Shown: positions 51,173-62,241 of the stretch, one piece after another
Position numbering within the stretch: position 1 is the first letter of the stretch
How the letters are laid out: each line of letters opens with the position of its first letter
From: Lodderomyces elongisporus
Lineage: Eukaryota; Ascomycota; Pichiomycetes; Serinales; Debaryomycetaceae
NCBI RefSeq assembly: GCF_030384665.1
Contig: NC_083677.1
Location: 1,609,501-1,673,500, forward strand
Length of the DNA stretch: 64,000 nt
Reading direction: 5' to 3'
Translations under genes and position numbers: made by a program
Notes under the pieces: generated by a model
Seen by the model: only the letters and a program-made list of their open reading frames with translations
Databases searched by the model: none
Told to the model about the DNA's origin: nothing

Positions 51173-52870
51173 CTAAGATTGTGCGTTGGTCATTTCAGAT
51201 AATTTGGCTTGTGCCACCAAGTTGGCTGGTGCATCCATTCTTGCCAACATGACTTCAATCATTCTAATCTTATCTGAGATAGAGAAATCCTTCTTGTCAA
51301 ATAAGTCATTCAACTCACCAACAGTGGCAACTCTGATACACTCGTAGTCCTTGGCATTGAACAATGGCAACAATTGCAAATTGTTCCATGGTTGAATATC
51401 GTTGTAGCTGGCATTTTGTCCGTGGATCAAACGCTCAATGGTGTAACCATCATTGTTGAGCACGTACAAGTAGGTATTGTTACATTCCCACTTACACAAT
51501 GTTGAGATTTCTTGCACGGTCAATTGCAAAGAACCATCACCGACAAATAAGATGACACGTTTCTTTGGATCAATTTCTTGTGCAGCCATGGCAGCACCCA
51601 AAGTGGCACCAACGGTGTATCCAATGGAACCCCACAAGACTTGGGAGATACCAATTGTGTTGTTTGGGAATCTTGACTGAACAATACCAAATGCCGAAGT
51701 ACCTGTCTCCGTAATGATAATGTCACCCTCTTTGAACCATGAGCTGACCTTTGTCCAGAGGTATTCTTGTGTGAGTGGTGTTTCTGGTTCTGCTGGTGAG
51801 TTGATCAATTTTTGTTGTGGTACTGGTGATGGAACATAGGATGGGTTGACTGCTGATTTCACGGTTTTAAGTAGCTTGTTCAAAGCTTCTTTCATTTGCA
51901 CTCCTGGGAATGTAGCTTGACGAATCTTTGTATAATCGGAGTGGAATTCAACGACATTTTTGGTCTTGTATGCATATGAGAATGATCCAGTGTTGAAATC
52001 GGATAACAAGGCACCAATGGAAAGAATAAGATCGGCTGACTCGACTGCTTCCTTAACATCTGGACGCGATAATGAACCAACATAAACACCACCAAATCTT
52101 GGATGCGATTCATTGACACCTGATTTACCCATTGGAGTGGTGAAAACTGGGAATTGTGTGGCATCGACCAATTGAGCAACTTCGCCCTTACAGTTGTGTC
52201 TTGATGCACAGGCATCTACCAAAATAACTGGGTTCTTAGCATCCTTAATGATTCTTTCAACGGTCTCGATAACTTCATCTTGAGCATCTGGGTCGTTTGG
52301 TTTCAAGCTGAGGTCCAAAGGTGTTTCCAAAAGTGAAGCAGGAACCATCAAGTCCACCAAGTTTGAGGGCAAACCAACATATACTGGTCTTTGGTAAATG
52401 TAAGCGTCTCTAATACATCTGTCAATTTCTTGTGGTGCAGTGTTGATATCAGCAATGAATGCACTTGTTTGACTAATGTTTTTGAACATTCTGTGGAAAA
52501 CAGTAAAGTCGCCATTACCCAAAGTATGGTGCAACAACAATTGTTTAGCTTGAGCATTGACTGATGGTAAACCGACAATATTCAAGATTGCACAGTGCTC
52601 GGCAAAGGAACCGGCGATTGCGTTTGTCAATGATAATTCACCAACACCAAATGTTGAAACGACAGCAGCAATACCCTTAATTCTTGCGTACCCGTCGGCA
52701 GCGTAACCTGCATTTAACTCATTGGCATTACCTGCCCATCTCATACCATCAATCTCGTAGACTTTGTCCAAGAGCGATAAGTTGAAATCACCTGGTAAAC
52801 CAAAGATGGTATCCACCTTCAATTGATGTAATCTTTCAAAGAAATATCTACCTAACGTAATTTCAGACAT
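51173..52870 (-). CDS. PDC11: Pyruvate decarboxylase
   Basis: The 565-residue enzyme converts pyruvate to acetaldehyde and CO2 with thiamine diphosphate and magnesium, in cytosolic fermentation. Key residues are all in place: Asp28 (GLPGDFN), Glu near 51 (ANELNAGYAADGYAR), the His-His pair near 114 (LLHHTLGNGDF), the thiamine diphosphate motif GDGSLQLTVQEIS ending in NNDGYT, and the Glu of YTIERLIHG. Length matches yeast Pdc1 (563). Preferred codons throughout suggest high expression. The protein could also be confused with an indolepyruvate or aromatic decarboxylase, but the similarity to Pdc1 is close over its whole length. Confidence 0.97.
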   Translation of the reverse strand: MSEITLGRYFFERLHQLKVDTIFGLPGDFNLSLLDKVYEIDGMRWAGNANELNAGYAADGYARIKGIAAVVSTFGVGELSLTNAIAGSFAEHCAILNIVGLPSVNAQAKQLLLHHTLGNGDFTVFHRMFKNISQTSAFIADINTAPQEIDRCIRDAYIYQRPVYVGLPSNLVDLMVPASLLETPLDLSLKPNDPDAQDEVIETVERIIKDAKNPVILVDACASRHNCKGEVAQLVDATQFPVFTTPMGKSGVNESHPRFGGVYVGSLSRPDVKEAVESADLILSIGALLSDFNTGSFSYAYKTKNVVEFHSDYTKIRQATFPGVQMKEALNKLLKTVKSAVNPSYVPSPVPQQKLINSPAEPETPLTQEYLWTKVSSWFKEGDIIITETGTSAFGIVQSRFPNNTIGISQVLWGSIGYTVGATLGAAMAAQEIDPKKRVILFVGDGSLQLTVQEISTLCKWECNNTYLYVLNNDGYTIERLIHGQNASYNDIQPWNNLQLLPLFNAKDYECIRVATVGELNDLFDKKDFSISDKIRMIEVMLARMDAPANLVAQAKLSEMTNAQS

Positions 52871-54917
52871 TGTTTAGTTTTACTCTTATTTTGTGCTATC
52901 TATAATGTAGTGTGTTGTTGTTGTTGTTGTTGTTTGATCAAAGATATAATTGTTGTAAATGTTGAAACAGAGCAAGAAGATTGTAAAACAACGTCAACGT
53001 TGGTTCCTTTTATACACAGACATTTGTATATTTGTATATATTTTACAAGCATAAATTTGTATGACTAGAAATCTACATTAGTTTACACCACACCCAAGGG
53101 TCTTAACACGTTTGGATGATTGAATATTTGAGTGGCGGTGGCTGTTTGAAGTCCGAATAGGATCATACAGCATGTTACATTTTTGTGACCTACCCGCCTG
53201 GCTTGATCTATAACGATATCGCAATATGAAAATTGGCAAGCAATTATCGTTCTAAAAAAAAGGGAATGCAAGGTATTCTTTGCTGAACTTTCCTTTTTGG
53301 CTACATCAGATCATTTTTTTAATGATTTTTCTTTTTATTTTTTTTCTCTTTTGTCTAAATCATGCGATGTTATGCAAGGTACAAAAGCCATGTTGTCAAA
53401 ATCTGATTGGTGGATTTTAACCTCCGAAACACTGTCTAAGCGCATACTGTAGTTCCACTATAACACCGTAAGCGCATATTCAGGAAAAAATGAATGAATA
53501 AGGAAAAGGAAAAGGAAAAGGAAAAGGAAAAGAAGAAATGACATGACATGACCTTTAAGATTTTAATAAGGTAAGAGGAGATTCACAGTCAGTAGATATT
53601 AGGTTTTAGTGTCAAAATGCTACTTTTACCTCTTTTTCTTTGGGCTTTAATGCACCTTTATCCAAAATAATCCGAAGTTTTTCCGAAACAAGGAATAGCC
53701 TCGTGATTGTATTGTATAGGCTGTAACCATGGGAGCACCCGACATTTAACGTAAATGCAAAGAGGAGAGAAGAAGGATAAGAGGCAGACCGAAACACATA
53801 CTACGACAGGAAACGCGTTTGTTTTTCTTTAATCCGAAAACTCCCGCAAGTCTTTTGAAAACAAAAAGAAAAAGGAAAAGGAAAAGGAAAAGGAAAAGGA
53901 AAAGGAAAAGGAACGTGCAAAATTTAGATTCAAATTCTACCACATACTTGATTACTCAGTGAAATAGCATGCTTCCAGTGTAATGAACAAAAAAAAAATG
54001 GAAAAAGAAAAGATAGCAAAACAAAAGAAAAGAAAAGAAAAGAGAAGGTGGTGTTGTGCTGTGCTGTGTTTATTCAATCATTACAGTCTTTCCCACTATT
54101 TTTAGTCTACTCGTCCTATCATTTCCTTTACTATGACGATTCCTTTTCTTTTCTTTTCTTTTCATTTCGTTTCGTTTCTTTTTCTGTACTTTATTTTTTT
54201 TGTCTAATAAACTAACGAGGTAATTTCCAGCACGTTTCCTCCGTCTTTCAAGTGAAAACGTGACTTGGTCGTGTACTTGTGACCATATATTGTTTTTCTC
54301 GAACAAAGTGTAAACATCGCCATGTCTCGCTCCTTCTCAGAAATTTTATTAGTCTTCTGCTGCTGTTGGGTTGTCCCTTTTTTCTTTTTTGGCTTCCTCA
54401 TGATAAAAACGTGATAAACGGATGACCTGCTGAGCCCACTATCTAACACTATCAAAAAGTAAAACTATCCTTATAACAACCACTATTTTATATCAAGGAA
54501 CAAGAGAAAAGTGCTCAAAAGACACTAATTTTTTCAATTGAATTCATAAAAACTTAATATTCAAAAGGGTATGTACGAATATGACTATGAAAGATTTCAA
54601 TTGCAAGCAGGAAGATTTTGTGTGGTGGTAAATCTGTCAAATACAAGTAAATATTTAGAACAGACCAAACCATCTTTATTTCCTCTCGAGACCTCGTGAC
54701 ATTGTGGACCCCGTGACCTGGTAATGCTTTATTTTTGCACCCAAGCTTAACAACACCACTTACACTCATACACAGACACATACACATATGCATACACATA
54801 TATATACATATATATAAATACTTTTTGCGAAACGAATATTAACAAACTAAAGTTGTAATTTTCTACCATATCATTTTTTTTTTCATTAAAAATAAGAAGG
54901 AAAAACAAGAGTAAACA
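52871..54917. other. Divergent intergenic region between PDC and CBF1
   Basis: About 2.0 kb. It holds a GTT run at 52917-52934, AAGGA pentamer arrays at 53501-53532 and 53871-53912, AAAAG repeats near 54022-54043 and CATA/TATA repeats near 54775-54818. No gene is supported. Confidence 0.5.
53871..53912 (+). repeat. AAGGA pentanucleotide tandem repeat
   Basis: About eight AAGGA units. A second array of about six units lies at 53501-53532 in the same intergenic region. Confidence 0.88.
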
Positions 54918-56030
54918 ATGAGTAAAAGAGAAGCCGACACAGATCTCAAGGTAGAGTCCAAGGCAAGGAAAGTTGGTGAGGATATTGCTATAGATTCAGA
55001 GTTAATGGCGCACCATGAAAAGAAGGATGGAGAGGATAAATCAGCTGGTGAATACAATCCTAGTGAAGTTCATGCTGCTCATCGTGCTGAAAATGGAACT
55101 AGCAATGATGGTACAGCTGACGTTGCTGCAAGTACTGGTACTGCTGATGCTGCTGCTGCTGCTGATGCTGGCGCTGGCGCTGTTACTGATGGTGCCAGTG
55201 CTGGTGCTGGTGCTGGTGCTGACGATGCTAATTCTGCTGCTGCCACATCTGAAGCTGCCGTGGATGCTGCCAAGACAGAAAATTCTGGGAACGCCGTTAG
55301 CGATGCCGCAACAACTCCTACTGCCACTACCTCGTCTGCTTCTGCAGTTGATGTTGCAAAAGAGCAAGTAGAACAAGCTCAAAAACAACAGGCTTATCAC
55401 CAAAACTATCTCAGGCAAAATGCAGAAGCACACCAACAACAACAGCAACAGCAACAAGCTCAGCTTGCTCAGCAGCATAAACAACACGAGGAGCAACTGC
55501 AACAACAACAAGCCCACGAGCAATTACAATCTCATCAACAGCAACACCAGCAACAACAACAACATCAACAACATCATCATCATCAACACCAACATCAATC
55601 GCCTCCACCACAACAGCTGTCTCCTCCGCAAGTCCGTGACTCTCCTCCTGTTGGCGTGCCAGAAACAACTTATAGACAAATGTTAAGTACCGAGAAGCCA
55701 CAGCACGGTTCTGAAGAGTGGCACAGATTAAGAAAAGCCAACCATAAAGAAGTTGAGAGAAAGAGAAGAGATGCTATAAATCTCGGAATCAAGGAGCTTG
55801 CTGAGTTGATTCCAACAAGAGATACAAACAAGACCCAAATCTTGCAAAGAGCAGTTGAATATATCAAAAGATTGAAAGAAAATGAAAACAATAATATTGA
55901 GAAATGGACATTGGAAAAATTGTTGACCGAACAGGCCGTTTCTGAGTTGAGTGCTTCAAATGAGAAGTTGAAGCAAGAGTTGGAAAGGGCCTATCGTGAG
56001 ATTGAACATTTGAAAGAGTCAAGAAAATAG
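54918..56030 (+). CDS. CBF1: bHLH centromere- and promoter-binding factor Cbf1
   Basis: The 370-residue nuclear protein has a C-terminal bHLH domain (about 275-330). Its basic region, NHKEVERKRRDAI, keeps the His-Glu-Arg contacts that read CACGTG. It is followed by IEKWTLEKLLTEQ and a leucine-zipper-like coiled coil, a C-terminal arrangement typical of Cbf1. The N-terminal half is low complexity: Ala/Gly/Asp-rich to about 150, then Gln/His-rich to about 240. S. cerevisiae Cbf1 (351 residues) acts in methionine-gene activation and in centromere function; in Candida it is also tied to ribosomal and respiratory genes. A matching site lies upstream of MET16 in this window. Confidence 0.95.
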   Translation: MSKREADTDLKVESKARKVGEDIAIDSELMAHHEKKDGEDKSAGEYNPSEVHAAHRAENGTSNDGTADVAASTGTADAAAAADAGAGAVTDGASAGAGAGADDANSAAATSEAAVDAAKTENSGNAVSDAATTPTATTSSASAVDVAKEQVEQAQKQQAYHQNYLRQNAEAHQQQQQQQQAQLAQQHKQHEEQLQQQQAHEQLQSHQQQHQQQQQHQQHHHHQHQHQSPPPQQLSPPQVRDSPPVGVPETTYRQMLSTEKPQHGSEEWHRLRKANHKEVERKRRDAINLGIKELAELIPTRDTNKTQILQRAVEYIKRLKENENNNIEKWTLEKLLTEQAVSELSASNEKLKQELERAYREIEHLKESRK

Positions 56031-56442
56031 TGAACTCAAAGGACGTATTGTTGTTGGTTTACTATCCTTTGTTTTAATTATCATTAATTTTATTTTAGTT
56101 TTGTTTTGTATTCTTCAATTTTTTTTCAATTTTTTTCAATTTTTTTCAATTTGTTTAGTTTTGTTTTGTTTAGTTTAGTTTAGTTTGTATAAAATATGTA
56201 TTAATATTGTTATATTCAAGTTTTATTACTGTTATAATTGTCTATCACATGTTGATTGTGCTGGTTGGTTGTGATGATGGTGGTTATAAAGATTGTAATG
56301 ATGATTGACAATTGGTAGTTCGCGTAGACCATATAGAGAAAGTTTGTTTGAAATAAAATCAGATCAAGGACGCGGTCTTTTAATTTTCAAACAAAGGAAG
56401 CTTTACATAGGGAAGCTTTACAAACCAAACAAAAGTAGTACC
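56031..56442. other. Intergenic region between CBF1 and the DNAJC9-like gene
   Basis: About 410 bases with TTTTTTCAAT repeats near 56117-56150 and a TTTAG/TTTTG repeat near 56153-56185. No gene is supported. Confidence 0.5.
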
Positions 56443-57435
56443 ATGGGTGTTCCGTTCCCAGATATTAATCCATATGAGGTGCTTGGTGTTCAGCCTGATG
56501 CATCGCCTATCATCATCAAGAGAACTTACAAAAAATTATGTTTAAAACACCACCCAGATAAGAAGCATCAACAACGCAAAGCGCACGGCGCAGCCGCAGC
56601 GAAGGCAACGGCAACGACAACGGCAACGACAACAGCAACGAGAACTAGGGGGGTTAATGCGGAAGGGCAAATGAACAATGATGGAAACGAAAACTACGGT
56701 GAAGACAACGGAGAGCAGGACGACGATGACGATGAAGAGATGTTTACAAAAATACAATTTGCATTTAGCATTCTTAATGATCCAGTAAAGAGAAACCGTT
56801 ATGACACATTGGGATCACTTTCTGAGGTTGATTTCGGCGATGGCGATGGCGATGGCGATGAAGGATTCAACTGGAAGGAGTATTTCGACTCCATCAACCA
56901 AAAAATCACTATTGAAATGATTGAAGAGGATAAAATGAAATATCAAGGTTCTGAGGAAGAGAAACATGATATCATTGCCGAATTCATCTATTATGAAGGC
57001 GATTTTCTTAAACTATTTGAAGTCATCCCTCATTTAGAATTCACCGAGTTTGAAGAACAAAGAGTATACAAAATTATTGAAGGCGAGCTACAAGAAATGA
57101 AAGATGTGGATTCCTCGATCACTAAGCTGTGGGAGAAATATACAAAGAGTAGAAAGACAAAAGTCAAGAATATGTTGAGCAAATTGGCCAAAGAGGCGAA
57201 AGAAGCAAAAGAATTGGAAAAGAAATTGCTACTAAAGGATAAACGCGGTAACAAAGGTTCTGACTTGAAAAGCATGATACGCAGTCGACAGAATAATCGA
57301 ATGGACCTGCTCATTGCCAACTTGGAGTCAAAGTATGCTGATAAGAAAGGCAGAAAGAGACATTCTAGAGACATTGACGATGATGAGTTTGAAAGGATTC
57401 AACAGGAAATGATGAAAAAGAAGCAAACACATTAA
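56443..57435 (+). CDS. DNAJC9-like J-domain protein, possible histone co-chaperone
   Basis: Using the ATG at 56443 (the upstream part of the frame has no ATG), the protein has 330 residues. An N-terminal J domain starts NPYEVLGVQPDAS and has the HPD motif in KHHPDKKH; AFSILNDPVKRNRYDTLG closes it. A 55-residue Ala/Thr and Asp/Glu-rich insert splits the J domain after HPD. The C-terminal part (WKEYFDSINQKIT, KMKYQGSEEEKHDIIAEF, SMIRSRQNNRMD) follows human DNAJC9, a nuclear co-chaperone of histones H3-H4. I do not recall a clear S. cerevisiae orthologue. The function is inferred from that similarity. Confidence 0.8.
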   Translation: MGVPFPDINPYEVLGVQPDASPIIIKRTYKKLCLKHHPDKKHQQRKAHGAAAAKATATTTATTTATRTRGVNAEGQMNNDGNENYGEDNGEQDDDDDEEMFTKIQFAFSILNDPVKRNRYDTLGSLSEVDFGDGDGDGDEGFNWKEYFDSINQKITIEMIEEDKMKYQGSEEEKHDIIAEFIYYEGDFLKLFEVIPHLEFTEFEEQRVYKIIEGELQEMKDVDSSITKLWEKYTKSRKTKVKNMLSKLAKEAKEAKELEKKLLLKDKRGNKGSDLKSMIRSRQNNRMDLLIANLESKYADKKGRKRHSRDIDDDEFERIQQEMMKKKQTH

Positions 57436-57762
57436 AACAAATCAGGTTACTTGGAATTATTTGAGAACAATCTGTTGTAAGCGTACAGGTATATAGAAAC
57501 ATTGAAGTATTTACTAATCGCATTCTGAACATACTTATAATTTATATTTCGTTTCTTGTTGTTTTTATTTTTGAAAAAATAAATAAAAAATTCAATTTGC
57601 AAAGTCTCTCTCTCTAATATAGTATTCACTATTGATTTGCACTTTCTCCTCCCTAAGTATTTTGTGCGCACAAACAAATATTCCAGCTGCTTCTTCTCTG
57701 TCTATGTTTACTTTTTTATTTTCCTTTGCAACCACCATTTTAACAAGAGTAACTAGGTGAAG
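57436..57762. other. Intergenic region and TOP2 promoter
   Basis: About 330 AT-rich bases with a CT run near 57606-57615. No gene or clear site is seen. Confidence 0.5.
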
Positions 57763-60700
57763 ATGTCTGATGATTCAGATTACATCTCAGATGGATCTGA
57801 GTATGGCGTATCTCCAAAGCCAGTAAAGACAACTGCAAAGACAACGAAAAAGAAACAACCATTAATGGAAACATTTGCAAACACGTCATCAGCCACTTCT
57901 TCCGACGCGTCTGGTAAAGATCAGGTGGAAGGTGGGGGTACAGTAGCTTCAGTAGCAGCGAAAGCAGCAAAAGCAGCAAAAGCATCCTCGACTAATGCTT
58001 CTGAGACGTATCAAAAACTTTCTCAATTAGAACATATCTTGAAAAGACCAGATACATATATTGGATCTGTTGAAAAGACCAGGACCGAAATGTGGTGTTT
58101 TGATGTAGAGTCCGAGTCGATGAAGTTCCAAGAAGTCACCATTGTGCCTGGTTTGTACAAGATATTTGATGAGATTCTTGTTAATGCAGCCGATAATAAG
58201 ATTAGGGACCCATCAATGAAGAATATCAAGGTCAAGATTGATCCTGAAAACAATGTTATACAAGTGATGAATGATGGGAAAGGTATTCCAGTAGAGATTC
58301 ATACCAAGGAGAAAATGTACATTCCAGAATTGATCTTTGGTAACTTGTTGACCTCATCGAATTATGATGACGATCAAAAAAAAGTCACTGGTGGTAGAAA
58401 CGGGTTTGGTGCCAAGTTGTGTAATATCTTTTCTACCCAATTTGAAGTGGAAACGGCAGATTTAAATACTGGTAAATTGTATAAACAAGTTTGGACAGAT
58501 AATATGACCAAAGTTGGTAAACCAAAGATTACCACATTAAAGACCAAAAAAGAATATACCAAGATTACATTTATGCCTGATTTGCAAAAATTTGGTATGG
58601 ATAGTCTTGATGAAGATCTTCTTTCCGTGTTGAGACGAAGAGTTTATGATTTGTGTGGAACGGTGAGAAACTGTAACATATATTTGAATGACAAGAGATT
58701 AAGTGTCAATAGTTTCAAAGCCTATGTTGAAATGTATGTGAAGGCCATTAGAGAAAGGAGTCCAGAACCAGAAGGCGATGCTGAGAGTAAACCTGCAACA
58801 ACAACAATTGTTCATGAGGTGTTTAATGATCGATGGGAAGTTGCATTTGCTGTTAGTGATGGAAATTTCAACCAAGTCAGTTTTGTCAACTCTATTGCCA
58901 CAACGGCAGGTGGTACTCATGTAAAGTACGTGTCTGATCAAATAATCACTAAATTGGTGGAAACATTATCGAAAAGAGAAAAGGGGAAAAAGAAACTTAT
59001 GATTAAGCCTCAAGAAGTTAGAGACAATATGTTTATATTTATCAACTCGCTAATTGAGAATCCGGCATTCACATCACAAACAAAAGAACAGTTGACCACC
59101 AAGCCTTCTCAATTTGGAGGCAAAGAAAAGTTTATTGCCACAGAGAATCTCATCAACAGAATACTCAAGACAGGAATAGCTGACAAGATTCGTGCAATTG
59201 CAAATGCCAATGAGGACAAGGCATTGCAAAAAGCTGATGGAAGCAAGAAACTGCGGATCAAGAATCAAGTTAATTTGGTTGATGCGAATAAAGCAGGAAC
59301 AAAAGATGGGTTGAAATGTACACTTATTTTAACTGAAGGTTTATCTGCGTTGAACTTGGCGGTTGCTGGTTTAACTGTTGTTGGTAGAGATTATTACGGG
59401 TGTTTCCCATTGAGGGGTAAATTGCTCAATGTCCGTGAAGCATCGGCGGATCAAGTTTCGAAAAACATTGAGATCAATGCTTTGAAACAGATCATTGGTT
59501 TGCAGCACAAGAAAGTGTATACACAAGAGAATATCAAGTCATTAAGGTATGGACACATAATGATCATGACAGATCAGGATCAAGATGGATCACATATCAA
59601 AGGGTTGATCATTAATTTTTTGGAGACATCGTTCCCAGGGTTATTGGATATACCTGGGTTTTTGTTGCAGTTCATTACTCCAATTGTTAAAGTAACGGTT
59701 AATGGTAGAGGTGCCAAAAAGGTGATTCCCTTTTACAGTATGCCCGAATTTGAGGCGTGGAGAGAAGGCGAGGGTCAAAATTGCAGATGGACTCAAAAGT
59801 ATTACAAGGGTTTAGGTACATCAACACCCCTTGAAGCGAGAGAGTATTTTACTGCCTTGGATAGACATTTGAAGAGATTCCATGCCCTCCAAGGTGAAGA
59901 TGCAAGTTGCATTGATTTGGCGTTTTCGAAAAAGAAGGCCGATGATAGAAAAGAATGGTTGCAGAATTTTGTTCCTGGTGATAATCTTGACCCTGAGATG
60001 AATGAAATACCAATTAGTGACTTTATCAACAAGGAACTTATTTTGTTTTCCATGAGTGATAATGTGAGAAGTATTCCCTCGATGCTTGATGGGTTGAAAC
60101 CTGGTCAAAGAAAAATATTGTATGGTTGCTTCAAGAGGAAATTGAAAAACGAGATTAAGGTTGCCCAATTGGCGGCGTATGTTGCAGATGTTAGTTCATA
60201 TCATCATGGTGAACAATCGCTTGTTCAAACTATTATTGCTATGGCACAAAACTTTGTTGGTTCGAATAATATCAATCTTCTCAAACCCAATGGTGCTTTT
60301 GGTTCAAGAGCCACTGGTGGTAAAGATGCAGCTGCTGCGAGATATATTTTTACTGAATTGAATGAAATCACAAGAACGATTTTCAATGAGGCAGATGATC
60401 CATTGTTGAATTACTTGCAGGATGATGAAAGTACGGTTGAGCCGCAATGGTATTTACCCGTATTACCCATGATTTTGGTTAATGGTGCTGATGGTATAGG
60501 TACTGGGTGGTCTACAAACATTCCTTCGTATAACCCATTGGATATTGTTGCTAACTTGCGCAGGTTGATGCGTGGCGAGCCTATGGAGGAAATGAATCCT
60601 TGGTACAAAGGTTGGTACGGAGATATTGAAAAAGTGGGTCCACAAAAGTTTAAAATCAGTGGTAGAATTGAACAAATTGATGATAATACTATTGAGATTA

Positions 60701-62241
60701 GTGAAGTACCGGTAAAGACATGGACGAATACTGTTAAAGAATTTTTGCTTGCTGGTTTAGGGAATGAAAAGACTGTGCAGTGGATCAAGGATATGGAAGA
60801 GCAACATACCACATCAATAAGATTTGTTGTGAAACTTAGTGATGCTGAAATGGCCAAGGCGTTATCGGTAGGGTTATTGGAAAAGTTTAAACTTGTGTCG
60901 ACCATTAGTTTGGCGAATATGGTTGCGTTTGATCCTCATGGACGGATCAAAAAGTACCTGGATGTTTTGGACATTGTTAAGGATTTCTATTTTGTTCGAT
61001 TAGAGTATTATGAAAAGAGGAAAAACCACATGTTGGAGATTCTTCAACACAAACATTCGATGATTAGCGAGCAAGCGAGGTTTATCAAGATGATTATTGA
61101 TAAGCAATTGTCTGTTGCCAACAAGAAGAAGAAGGAGTTGATTGGAATACTTGAGGCAAACAAGTTTTTGAAATTCACAAAGGATGGAAGACCAATTGAG
61201 CAAGTTGTAGTTGATGATGATGATGATGATGAAGATGAGGATGTAATTGATGGTGCTGGTGGTGCTGGTGTGGATGGTATTGCTGGAGGTGAGGCTGATA
61301 TTTCGCAGTTGAACCTCAAGGAAGTCGATGAAAACCCAACCAATGAGCACCGTCCTGAAACGGTTTCATCTTCGTACGATTATATTTTGGGTATGACAAT
61401 TTGGTCTTTAACACATGAACGATATGTCAAGTTGCTTGCAGAGAAGGAGAAATACCAAAACCAGTTGCAGGATTTGGTGAGCAAGACTTCGGTTGATTTG
61501 TGGATGCATGATTTGGATGTTTTTGTTGAGGCTTACGAGTTGTTTTTGGCAAGAGAGGAGCAAGAAAGAGAAAGTCTTTCGACTGGTGGAAATAAAAAGA
61601 ATGGGACGAGTCGAAGGAGAAAGAAGGTTGGTGCTGCTACTCCGGCGGTGAAGAAAGCTAAGATTGAAAAGACAAAAGTGGACAAGAAGCCAGCTGTAAT
61701 GATTGAAGAGCTTGCTTCTGAAACTTTGACTCCTGGACCAACAAGTGCAACTGCAACTGCAACTGCAAAGGCGAATGTAAGGTCGAATAAGAATGTTAGA
61801 GTTAAGGAAGAAAAGTTAGAATCTGACAATGGTACCAATAGTGCAACTGGTGCTGCATCGCAAGACAAGAGTGGTGACAATAGTAAAAAGAGTATTTTGT
61901 CGTTTTTCAGTCCGGCAAAGAAGGGTTTTTCGTCAAGAAAATCGTCTCTGTTTGGTGATGATGAAGATGATGATGATGTGTTTGAAAAAGTGCAACCTTC
62001 CAAGACAAAGAGTGCTGCTTCTGACAATAGCAACAATATATTGGACGAATTAGATGATTTGGATATATTGGGCAAGAAAGCTGAGATTCTTGAAAGTAGA
62101 ACCAGAGGTGCCAAAAATAGTAGTGGCAGTGGTGTTGGCGGTAGTTTCAAGGAGAGTACGCCTGTTGAAGAGCCTAAGCGTGTGAAAAAGAGAGTTATCA
62201 GCGTTTTTGATGATAGTGATGATGACTACGAAGATGATTAA
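57763..62241 (+). CDS. TOP2: DNA topoisomerase II
   Basis: The enzyme passes one duplex through another with ATP in the nucleus. From ATG 57763 it has 1492 residues. An extra N-terminal low-complexity segment of about 70 residues precedes LEHILKRPDTYIGSV. The ATPase domain has NDGKGIPVE and GGRNGFGAKL; the TOPRIM domain has EGLSALNLA and DQDQDGSHIKGL; the active-site Tyr is in AAAARYIFTEL (about residue 861). A poly-Asp insert lies in the coiled-coil region (near 1150), and the C-terminal 250 residues are charged and disordered, ending SDDDYEDD. A PIP-like KKSILSFF occurs near residue 1375. Length is slightly above S. cerevisiae Top2 (1428). Confidence 0.97.
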   Translation: MSDDSDYISDGSEYGVSPKPVKTTAKTTKKKQPLMETFANTSSATSSDASGKDQVEGGGTVASVAAKAAKAAKASSTNASETYQKLSQLEHILKRPDTYIGSVEKTRTEMWCFDVESESMKFQEVTIVPGLYKIFDEILVNAADNKIRDPSMKNIKVKIDPENNVIQVMNDGKGIPVEIHTKEKMYIPELIFGNLLTSSNYDDDQKKVTGGRNGFGAKLCNIFSTQFEVETADLNTGKLYKQVWTDNMTKVGKPKITTLKTKKEYTKITFMPDLQKFGMDSLDEDLLSVLRRRVYDLCGTVRNCNIYLNDKRLSVNSFKAYVEMYVKAIRERSPEPEGDAESKPATTTIVHEVFNDRWEVAFAVSDGNFNQVSFVNSIATTAGGTHVKYVSDQIITKLVETLSKREKGKKKLMIKPQEVRDNMFIFINSLIENPAFTSQTKEQLTTKPSQFGGKEKFIATENLINRILKTGIADKIRAIANANEDKALQKADGSKKLRIKNQVNLVDANKAGTKDGLKCTLILTEGLSALNLAVAGLTVVGRDYYGCFPLRGKLLNVREASADQVSKNIEINALKQIIGLQHKKVYTQENIKSLRYGHIMIMTDQDQDGSHIKGLIINFLETSFPGLLDIPGFLLQFITPIVKVTVNGRGAKKVIPFYSMPEFEAWREGEGQNCRWTQKYYKGLGTSTPLEAREYFTALDRHLKRFHALQGEDASCIDLAFSKKKADDRKEWLQNFVPGDNLDPEMNEIPISDFINKELILFSMSDNVRSIPSMLDGLKPGQRKILYGCFKRKLKNEIKVAQLAAYVADVSSYHHGEQSLVQTIIAMAQNFVGSNNINLLKPNGAFGSRATGGKDAAAARYIFTELNEITRTIFNEADDPLLNYLQDDESTVEPQWYLPVLPMILVNGADGIGTGWSTNIPSYNPLDIVANLRRLMRGEPMEEMNPWYKGWYGDIEKVGPQKFKISGRIEQIDDNTIEISEVPVKTWTNTVKEFLLAGLGNEKTVQWIKDMEEQHTTSIRFVVKLSDAEMAKALSVGLLEKFKLVSTISLANMVAFDPHGRIKKYLDVLDIVKDFYFVRLEYYEKRKNHMLEILQHKHSMISEQARFIKMIIDKQLSVANKKKKELIGILEANKFLKFTKDGRPIEQVVVDDDDDDEDEDVIDGAGGAGVDGIAGGEADISQLNLKEVDENPTNEHRPETVSSSYDYILGMTIWSLTHERYVKLLAEKEKYQNQLQDLVSKTSVDLWMHDLDVFVEAYELFLAREEQERESLSTGGNKKNGTSRRRKKVGAATPAVKKAKIEKTKVDKKPAVMIEELASETLTPGPTSATATATAKANVRSNKNVRVKEEKLESDNGTNSATGAASQDKSGDNSKKSILSFFSPAKKGFSSRKSSLFGDDEDDDDVFEKVQPSKTKSAASDNSNNILDELDDLDILGKKAEILESRTRGAKNSSGSGVGGSFKESTPVEEPKRVKKRVISVFDDSDDDYEDD

